In this document: piece by piece, positions 1-4,786 of the stretch | How positions within the stretch are numbered: the first letter of the stretch is position 1 | Layout: every line of letters starts with the position of its first letter | Assembly (NCBI GenBank): GCA_023406985.1 | Contig: JAEXTK010000155.1 | Span: 1 to 5,476, forward strand | Reading direction: 5' to 3' | DNA from: Spirochaetota bacterium | GTDB lineage: Bacteria > Spirochaetota > Spirochaetia > Treponematales > Breznakiellaceae | DNA length: 5,476 bases | The notes under the pieces: generated by a model | Database searches by the model: none | The model's input: only the letters and a program-made list of their open reading frames with translations | What the model was told of the DNA's origin: nothing | Position numbers and translations under genes: made by a program

Positions 1-11
1 GGCCCGGAGGG

Positions 12-890
12 TCAGACCCCGAATTCCGCGGCGAGGGCGGCGCGCATGGCCGCGGCCGGCGCGTCGCGGCCCGTCCAGAGCTTGAACGCGATGGTGCCTT
101 GGTTCACGAGCATCCCGAGGCCGTCGAGCGTCTTCGCCCGGCGCTTCTCCGCTTCCTGGAGGAAGGCGGTCCGCGGCGGGTTGGGGATGACGTCGCAGAC
201 GACGAGGCCGGGCCGTATCGACCCGTACGCGAGGTCCGGCTTGTCCGCGACGTTCGGGAAAAGGCCTATGGAGGTCGCGTTGACGAGCACGTCGACGTCC
301 TCCTCCAGGCCGAAGGGCCCCGTCCAGCGGACGAAGTCGGCGTTGACCGGCGTACCTTCGTTCAAGGCCGCGACGAGGGTCCGCCCCCGCTCCTCGCTCC
401 GGTTCACCACGGTGATGCGGGCGGCTCCCGCCAGGGCCAGTTCCACCGTGATCGCGCGCGCCGCGCCGCCCGCGCCGAGCACCACGATCCGCTTCCCGGC
501 GGGGTCTACGCCGGCCTCCGCCCTGAGGGAGGCCAGGAAACCCTTGCCGTCCGTGTTCTCTCCCCGGAGCCGGTCGCCCTTCCGGACGACGGTGTTGACG
601 GCGCCGATGAGGGCCGCGTCCTCGGCCACCTCGTCCAGGTACGCGAGGACGGCGACCTTGTGCGGAATGGTGAGGTTGCAGCCCCGGAGACCGAAGGCCC
701 GGAGCCCCTCCATGGCCGCGCCGAGCCGCTCGGGCTTCACTTCCAGCGTGAGGTAGCGCCAATCGAGCCCCGTCGCGCGGAAGCCGGCCTCCATCATGAC
801 GACGGTCGGATTCTCTGCCACGGGATAGCCCAAGACGCCCACGAGTTCCGACTTGTACGATTTGTCCGGTGCGGCTTTTCCCGCGCTCAT
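12..890 (-). CDS. aroE: Shikimate dehydrogenase (NADP-type), divergent N-terminal substrate motif
   Basis: This 292-residue cytosolic enzyme should reduce 3-dehydroshikimate to shikimate with NADPH in the chorismate (aromatic amino acid) pathway; the length is slightly above the usual ~270-290. The N-terminal substrate domain holds NLTIPHK (residues 72-78, catalytic Lys78), Asn99 in GAVNT, and ENTDG with catalytic Asp114. The Rossmann domain holds the GAGGAAR loop (139-145) and NR (163-164), which fits NADP preference. NATSIGL (204-210) and GMLVNQG (259-265, Gln264) complete the family signature. Oddly, the usual HSxSP near the N-terminus is replaced by ENPTV (26-30), and the Tyr expected near DxxY is Pro236. 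Last gene of the operon visible here: its ATG overlaps the lipoprotein stop by 4 bp (ATGA, 887-890), and GGGAGG lies 6 nt upstream. Only 11 bp remain beyond the stop, so further genes could follow. A quinate/shikimate dehydrogenase paralogue is the main alternative. Confidence 0.93.
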   Translation of the reverse strand: MSAGKAAPDKSYKSELVGVLGYPVAENPTVVMMEAGFRATGLDWRYLTLEVKPERLGAAMEGLRAFGLRGCNLTIPHKVAVLAYLDEVAEDAALIGAVNTVVRKGDRLRGENTDGKGFLASLRAEAGVDPAGKRIVVLGAGGAARAITVELALAGAARITVVNRSEERGRTLVAALNEGTPVNADFVRWTGPFGLEEDVDVLVNATSIGLFPNVADKPDLAYGSIRPGLVVCDVIPNPPRTAFLQEAEKRRAKTLDGLGMLVNQGTIAFKLWTGRDAPAAAMRAALAAEFGV

Positions 891-1798
891 TTCGTTCCTC
901 CCTCGGCACCCTGCGCCGCGCCTTCGGCGCCCTGCGCCGCGAGCTCGCGGCGGCTTTCCGCCTCCGCCGCCCGGTCATCGAAACGGGCCGCGCGGAAGAC
1001 CTCGGCGGCCCGGCCGAAGTAACGCGCGGCGCCCGCGGCGTCCCCTGACTTTTCCGCGATGAGGCCGAGGGCGAAGTAGTCGCCGCCGATCCCCGCAGGG
1101 TGCTCGGCGCGCCGGTCGCTCGCCAAGGCATCCTGCAGCGCGGCCCGGGCGGCCGGATAATCGCCGGCCTTGGAATGGACGGACGCGGCGACGTACCGGT
1201 CCGAAGCGTATTCGATGAAGGCTTTTTCCTTGAGATCGATGCCCGCGGCCTGGTCCAGGAAATCGAGGGCCAGAGGATAGTCGTTGAGGGCCTTGGCCGC
1301 CGCGCCCGCCAACCGGAGGGCCCGCGCGCTATCCCGCGGCAGGTCGGAGAGGATCCGCGCGCCGCCGCGCGCCGTCTCCAGGGCGCGGCGCACGTCGGCT
1401 TCGTCCGCGCTCCGCAGCTTGAGTTCCGCGTCCAGGAGGGACGCGAGCGCGACGAGTTTTACGTCGCCCGAATCTGCCGCGACCTCGGCCGCGGTCCGCC
1501 AGAGATCGGCGGCCGACGCCCCGGGAAGGCGGCCGAGCCCGTCCAGGGCGCGGATGCGGCCCTCCGCGTCGTCCGTCGCGGTATAGAGCCGGTAGGCCTC
1601 CGTGTAGAAGGTTTTGGCCGAAGCCATCTGGCCCTCCCGCAGCGCCTTGGCGCCGAGCAGGACGAACTGCGCCGCCTGGTTCCTCGTCTCCAGTACGATG
1701 GGCGGAGCCTTGGGCGCCGACGAGCAGGCCGCGACGATGATCGTCGCGATGACGGCCGCGAGGAGGGCGACGAGGCGCGACGCGCGCGTTTGTTCCAT
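887..1798 (-). CDS. Lipoprotein with TPR-like helical repeats, MCE-operon associated
   Basis: This 303-residue protein has a type II signal peptide: Arg5/Arg8, a hydrophobic stretch (about 9-24), then lipobox VAAC with the lipidated Cys at 25. Ser26-Ser27 follow, with no Asp at +2, so in an enterobacterial-style Lol system it would be sent to the outer membrane. The mature part is Ala/Leu-rich paired helices with TPR-like spacing, for example segments with GAKALREG, AGAAAKALNDYPLALDFL, KAGDYPAARAAL and EKSGDAAGAARYFGRA. The C-terminus is a short low-complexity tail made of two AAQGAEG repeats. The start ATG lies 1 bp after the mlaD stop with only a weak GGA upstream, so coupled translation is likely. 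Position directly after the MCE gene suggests an accessory factor of the transporter, perhaps a docking or shuttle partner; this is inferred from context. It does not look like MlaC or PqiC. Exact function unknown. Confidence 0.85.
   Translation of the reverse strand: MEQTRASRLVALLAAVIATIIVAACSSAPKAPPIVLETRNQAAQFVLLGAKALREGQMASAKTFYTEAYRLYTATDDAEGRIRALDGLGRLPGASAADLWRTAAEVAADSGDVKLVALASLLDAELKLRSADEADVRRALETARGGARILSDLPRDSARALRLAGAAAKALNDYPLALDFLDQAAGIDLKEKAFIEYASDRYVAASVHSKAGDYPAARAALQDALASDRRAEHPAGIGGDYFALGLIAEKSGDAAGAARYFGRAAEVFRAARFDDRAAEAESRRELAAQGAEGAAQGAEGGTK
897..902 (-). promoter_or_regulatory. Strong ribosome binding site of aroE
   Basis: On the minus strand the sequence GGGAGG sits 6 nt before the aroE ATG (888-890). 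It is a near-consensus Shine-Dalgarno and supports this start codon. It lies inside the last codons of the lipoprotein gene, which encode part of its glycine/glutamate-rich tail. It is the only strong Shine-Dalgarno I see among the five leftward genes; the others show at most a GGA core. Confidence 0.8.
899..940 (-). repeat. Two tandem 21-bp repeats at the 3' end of the lipoprotein gene
   Basis: Two adjacent in-frame 21-bp units (920-940 and 899-919) each encode AAQGAEG. They differ at three third-codon positions (GGC/GGT, GAA/GAG, GGC/GGA). The second unit shares bases with the aroE Shine-Dalgarno. This looks like a small local duplication in a low-complexity protein tail, seen directly in the sequence; no function is implied. 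Confidence 0.85.
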
Positions 1799-1799
1799 G

Positions 1800-2894
1800 C
1801 TAGAAGTCCGTGGTGCGGAGACTCGTCGGCGCCGACTGCGGACCGACCCGCTCCGGGATGCCGCCGCGGAGCAGCGGATTGTTCTTGAGGCCTTCCATGA
1901 CGTCCTGCGCCGAGACGATCGCCTTCCGCGCCTCCTCGATCGTGGCCGCGATTTGCGGCATCTGGTCGGCGAGCGTCGCGGTGGCGCCCTCCAGGTTGCC
2001 GAGCGTCCCCTCGATCGAACCGAGGGAACTGTCGAGGCGGTTGAAGAGGACGTTGTTGTCGTCCAGGAGCGTCTTGAGCGACCCCTTCGGGTCCAGGAGC
2101 CGCGGCACGATCCCGGTCGGATCGGCGAACGCGGCGCTCGTCTTCTCGAAATTCTTGCCGATCGTCGCGAGCGAAGAGGTGGTGGAGGCCACGTCCTTCA
2201 CGATGCCGTCCAGGTCCGGGGTCACGTCCTTCATCGCGCGGTTGAGCTCCGCGACGAGGGCGTTGATGCCCTCCACGGTGGACGCGGCGTCCGTCAGGGC
2301 TTCGGCCACCGGACCGGTTCCCGTCCCCGCCATGGCGCCGTTCACCTGGACCAGGACCTTATCGAGCTGGACCACCGCGCTGTTCACGTTCTCCACGAGC
2401 GGATTGATGTTGGAGAGCAGCTGCGTGATCGTATCGTCCTTGGGAGGCCGGTTCACGAGTCCCTCCGCCACGAGGCGGCGCCCCTCCGGCATGTCGAACG
2501 AGGGGATGAACGACCGCTCCGGCAGGACGCGTTCCGACTTGCCGGTGTGGAAGAGCAACTGGCTCCCGAGCCCGACGGGGCTCGTGACGAGTTCCAGGAT
2601 GGAATTCTCGCGCACCTTGTCCACGAAGGTATCGTAGATGACGAAGACGACTTCGGCCTCGTTCCGCTCGTTCAGGGAGATGGAGCTGATCCTGCCGACC
2701 TGGAAACCGGCGAGCAGGATGGGCGATCCCGCGGTCATGCCCGCGCTGGAGGTGAACCGCGATTCGTAGCGGTAATCGCGCGCGAACCAACGTTGTTCCG
2801 AGCCGACCGCGACGAGGATGAACGCGAGCATGGCGAAGGCGACGAGGACGAAGGCGCCCACGACCTGATCCGCGTACCGAACACGCAATTTCAT
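1800..2894 (-). CDS. mlaD: MCE-domain substrate-binding protein (MlaD-like) with long helical C-terminus
   Basis: This 364-residue protein is the periplasmic, inner-membrane-anchored component of an MCE/Mla lipid transporter. One N-terminal membrane segment (about residues 11-30) is followed by a single MCE domain (about 41-118). The domain contains the typical pattern FTSSAGMTAGSPILLAGFQ (47-65) and VGRISSISL (66-74), then SPVGLGSQLL (105-114). Residues from about 155 to 335 are predicted long helices rich in Leu, Val, Ala, Asn and Asp. Near the end is NPLLRGGIPE (339-348), a motif I associate with MCE proteins of this longer class. E. coli MlaD is only about 183 residues, so this belongs with longer single-MCE proteins whose helical tail can form a channel across the periplasm. 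Start ATG is 12 bp after the mlaF stop with a weak GGA core 6 nt upstream. MCE proteins normally form hexamers. Substrate is unproven; phospholipid is the family default. Confidence 0.9.
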   Translation of the reverse strand: MKLRVRYADQVVGAFVLVAFAMLAFILVAVGSEQRWFARDYRYESRFTSSAGMTAGSPILLAGFQVGRISSISLNERNEAEVVFVIYDTFVDKVRENSILELVTSPVGLGSQLLFHTGKSERVLPERSFIPSFDMPEGRRLVAEGLVNRPPKDDTITQLLSNINPLVENVNSAVVQLDKVLVQVNGAMAGTGTGPVAEALTDAASTVEGINALVAELNRAMKDVTPDLDGIVKDVASTTSSLATIGKNFEKTSAAFADPTGIVPRLLDPKGSLKTLLDDNNVLFNRLDSSLGSIEGTLGNLEGATATLADQMPQIAATIEEARKAIVSAQDVMEGLKNNPLLRGGIPERVGPQSAPTSLRTTDF

Positions 2895-2906
2895 ATCGCG
2901 TCCACT

Positions 2907-3680
2907 CTAGGCGCGCCCTTCGCGTCCGTCAAGTGAAGCGTCGGCGGATCGGGCCGCGCGGATGCTCTTGTAGAGTTCGCCGCCGACGAGGGGCGCCACC
3001 TGGGCCGCCGGCCCGAACCCGGAAACCTTGCCCGTCGAGACTACGCAGAGCTGATCGGCCACCCGCGCGATGAGCCGCGCGTCGTGGGTCACGACGATGA
3101 GCGTCTTGCCCGCCGCCTTGAGCTCCGCGAGGATGCCGATGAGCATGTCCACCGCGTCCTCGTCCAAGGATGCCGTCGGTTCGTCCATGAAGAGCACCTT
3201 CGGATCCAGGATCAAGGCGCGCGCGAGGGAAATGAGTTTCTGTTCCCCCGCCGAAAGGTCCGAAGGCCGGAAGCCGAGGCCCTCGGCGTAGCCGCACCGG
3301 CGGGCGGTCTCCACGATGCGGCGGTCCGATTCCGCCTTGGCCAGGTTCGGCTCGTGGAGGGCGAGGGGCAGGTTGAGGTTGTTGTAGATCGTCTGGTTCG
3401 CCCAGAGCGCCGCGTCCTGGAAGGCGAAGGCGCTCTCCTTGCGGAAGGTGAGTTCCTCGGCGCCCTTCATGCGCGCGAGATCCCGGCCGCGGTAGAGGAC
3501 CCGCCCCCGGCCGGGCACCACCAGGCCCGCGGCCGTCTTGAGGAGCGTGCTCTTCCCCGAACCCGCCTTCCCGACGATGCAGGTGCATTCCCGCTCGGGG
3601 AACGCGGTGGAGAGCTCGGAGAGGATTTCGAAGTCCCCGAACCGGACGGTGACCTCCTGGAGTTCGACGAGGGCGCTCAT
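2907..3680 (-). CDS. mlaF: ABC transporter ATPase of the MCE system (MlaF-like)
   Basis: This 257-residue cytoplasmic ATPase would power the MCE lipid transporter by binding the permease encoded just upstream. Walker A is GKAGSGKST (37-45), the Q-loop FQDAALW (87-93, Gln88), the signature LSAGEQK (142-148), Walker B VLFMDEP (162-168, Glu167), the D-loop SLDE (171-174), and the switch His199 in VVTHD. All catalytic residues are present, so the enzyme should be active. The post-Q-loop segment ending in NLPL (102-105) is MlaF-like. The signature (SAGEQ rather than SGGM/SGGQ) and D-loop (TASLDE) differ from E. coli MlaF as I recall it. The start ATG overlaps the permease stop by 4 bp (ATGA, 3677-3680), and no Shine-Dalgarno is visible, which implies translational coupling. 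Assignment as MlaF rather than a generic ABC ATPase rests mostly on the flanking permease and MCE genes. Confidence 0.9.
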   Translation of the reverse strand: MSALVELQEVTVRFGDFEILSELSTAFPERECTCIVGKAGSGKSTLLKTAAGLVVPGRGRVLYRGRDLARMKGAEELTFRKESAFAFQDAALWANQTIYNNLNLPLALHEPNLAKAESDRRIVETARRCGYAEGLGFRPSDLSAGEQKLISLARALILDPKVLFMDEPTASLDEDAVDMLIGILAELKAAGKTLIVVTHDARLIARVADQLCVVSTGKVSGFGPAAQVAPLVGGELYKSIRAARSADASLDGREGRA

Positions 3681-4462
3681 ATAAGGTAGGACACCGACGT
3701 GATGACGGCGTCCGCGACCACGATGGCGATGACGGCGCCGCCGACCGCGCGGATGCCGGCCTGCGGAATCTCGGTGGTGGATCGCGCGACCGAGAAGCCC
3801 TGATAGGTGGAGACGAGGGAGATCAAGCCTCCGAAGACGAGGCTCTTGAGGAGTCCCGTCGCCACGTCCACCCCGCGCATGGCGCCGACCAAGCCTTGGT
3901 AATACTCGGCGAACGGTAGGGGCGTGATGAAGCGGAGCACGATATACGAGCCGAGCAGGCCGAAGAAGTTGAAATAGATGTTGAGCAGGAACGTGGAGAT
4001 CATGACGCCGAGGAAACGCGGGACGGCCAGGTAGGATATCGGATCGATGCCGACCGAGAGGTACGCTTCGATCTCGTGGGAAACCACCATGCCGCCGAGT
4101 TCCGTCGCGATGGCCGTCCCGGACCGGGCCGTGATGATGAACGCGGTGAGCAGGGGCCCGAGCTCGCGCGTGATGATGGCGATGAGGACGACGTACATGA
4201 GCCGCATCTGGCCGAATTGGGGGAGGAGCGAAGTGCCGACGATGTTGAGGATGGCGCCGATGCCGATCGCGAGGATGGTGGCGATGCCGATGGCCTCCAC
4301 GCCCGTGAACAGGATCTGCATGACCAACACGTGGTAGGCGACCTGCCGGCGGCGAAAGAAAAAAACCGTCTCGCCGAGGACGCGCCCGACGAAGCCGACG
4401 GTGTAGCCGATTTCCCGGCCCCGGTCGATGACGCGATGGCCGATCGATTTTACGATGCTCAC
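3677..4462 (-). CDS. mlaE: MCE-transporter permease (MlaE/TGD1 family)
   Basis: This inner-membrane permease pairs with the ATPase and MCE protein to move lipids between the membrane and periplasm. Starting at GTG 4462 gives 261 residues, matching the ~260 of E. coli MlaE. An N-terminal amphipathic region (about 1-40) is followed by hydrophobic segments at about 45-72, 88-112, 145-180, 200-225 and 235-260. The family core is visible: ITRELGPLLTAFIITARSG (97-115) and TELGGM (120-125), then SHEIEAY (128-134) where most members have TEQIDAL-like residues, then GIDPISYLAVPR (138-149). The open frame extends upstream to 4765, but that stretch is not permease-like and overlaps the plus-strand gene at 4592, so I reject it. 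A -10-like TATACT ends 7 nt before this GTG, with no Shine-Dalgarno, suggesting a leaderless start. First gene of the leftward operon. Confidence 0.9.
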   Translation of the reverse strand: MSIVKSIGHRVIDRGREIGYTVGFVGRVLGETVFFFRRRQVAYHVLVMQILFTGVEAIGIATILAIGIGAILNIVGTSLLPQFGQMRLMYVVLIAIITRELGPLLTAFIITARSGTAIATELGGMVVSHEIEAYLSVGIDPISYLAVPRFLGVMISTFLLNIYFNFFGLLGSYIVLRFITPLPFAEYYQGLVGAMRGVDVATGLLKSLVFGGLISLVSTYQGFSVARSTTEIPQAGIRAVGGAVIAIVVADAVITSVSYLI

Positions 4463-4469
4463 GGGAGTC

Positions 4470-4498
4470 AGTATAGGGTCCGGCCGGAACGTCGTCCA
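4470..4498 (-). promoter_or_regulatory. Predicted sigma-70-type promoter for the mlaE operon, probably leaderless
   Basis: On the minus strand TGGACG (4493-4498, four of six matches to TTGACA) is followed by exactly 17 bp and then TATACT (4470-4475, five of six matches to TATAAT). The -10 box ends 7 nt before the mlaE GTG (4460-4462), so a normal transcription start would fall on or next to the start codon. A perfect 10-bp palindrome (TCCGGCCGGA, 4479-4488) lies within the spacer and could be an operator, though this is weak evidence in GC-rich DNA. Confidence 0.6.
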
Positions 4499-4556
4499 GA
4501 CCGCCGGCGGCGAGCGGGACAGGGCACGCGCCGCCTCCTTCGCCCCGCCGCGGGCG

Positions 4557-4585
4557 TTGACAAGGGCAGGCGGTGCGTCTACGGT
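4557..4585 (+). promoter_or_regulatory. Predicted promoter for the four-cysteine protein and radical SAM genes, probably leaderless
   Basis: A perfect -35 TTGACA (4557-4562) is followed by exactly 17 bp and then TACGGT (4580-4585), which keeps the three most conserved -10 positions (T1, A2, T6). The hexamer ends 6 nt before the ATG at 4592, and the gap (GCCTCC) is not purine-rich, so there is no Shine-Dalgarno. A transcript would start at or beside the ATG. Confidence 0.5.
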
Positions 4586-4591
4586 GCCTCC

Positions 4592-4786
4592 ATGGCTGAG
4601 TCTCCGGCGAACGATAGGCCTCCCGACTGCCTCAAGTGCCTCCATTTCCGCATCACCTGGGATCCGGCGTTCCCGCGCTCGTGCGCGGTCTTCGGCATCA
4701 AGAGCGCCCGGCTCCCTTCCACCGAAGTCTTCCTCGCCACGGGCACGCACTGCCCCTCCTTCCAAAAGAAACCGGGGCTCAAGTGA
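4592..4786 (+). CDS. Small four-cysteine protein, likely metal-binding, function unknown
   Basis: This 64-residue soluble protein has Cys13-x-x-Cys16 followed by His18, then Cys31 and Cys54, a spacing that suggests a structural zinc site or a small iron-sulfur site. Other recognisable blocks are FRITWDPAFPRSC (19-31), FGIKS (34-38), LPST (41-44) and ATGTHCPSF (49-57). I recall similar mini-proteins of about 60 residues in several phyla, with a CxxCxxF / TWDP.FP..C / FG.K / PS / G..C..F pattern, sometimes carrying a uracil-DNA glycosylase label; a protein this short cannot hold that enzyme's fold, so I would not transfer the name. The ATG at 4592 is chosen because conserved blocks begin soon after it and a promoter-like TTGACA-17-TACGGT ends 6 nt before it. 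Its stop overlaps the next gene's GTG by 4 bp. The open frame continues upstream to 4076 only as antisense to mlaE. Confidence 0.8.
   Translation: MAESPANDRPPDCLKCLHFRITWDPAFPRSCAVFGIKSARLPSTEVFLATGTHCPSFQKKPGLK

Larger units (their letters stand above)
4463..4591. other. Divergent intergenic region
   Basis: These 129 bp separate the two divergent start codons and carry one predicted promoter on each strand. Between the two -35 boxes are 58 bp (4499-4556) of very GC-rich sequence that includes the perfect palindrome CCGCCGGCGG (4501-4510). I see no RNA gene, riboswitch or terminator here. A shared regulator could bind between the promoters, but no convincing operator is visible. Confidence 0.6.

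Noticed and set aside
1..11. A transcription terminator after aroE
   Set aside because: Only 11 bp follow the stop within the window, with no hairpin or T-run visible, so the end of the operon cannot be judged.
99..1022. A 307-codon open frame on the plus strand
   Set aside because: It is antisense to aroE, whose motifs are unambiguous. The translation is Arg/Pro/Glu-rich without recognisable motifs.
1614..2936. A 440-codon open frame on the plus strand
   Set aside because: It is antisense to the MCE gene and part of the lipoprotein gene, with an Arg/Asp/Glu/His-rich composition typical of high-GC shadow frames. No domain is recognisable.
4359..4365. A run of seven A (T on the coding strand) within mlaE as a possible frameshift or slippage site
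   Set aside because: The frame is intact across it (Val-Phe-Phe-Phe, 33-36) and the protein matches the family on both sides, so there is no sign of a programmed or accidental shift.
4463..4765. An N-terminal extension of the permease upstream to an ATG at 4765
   Set aside because: The extra ~100 residues are polar, unlike any MlaE N-terminus, and run antisense to the four-cysteine gene. GTG 4462 gives the family length and has a promoter-like sequence just before it.
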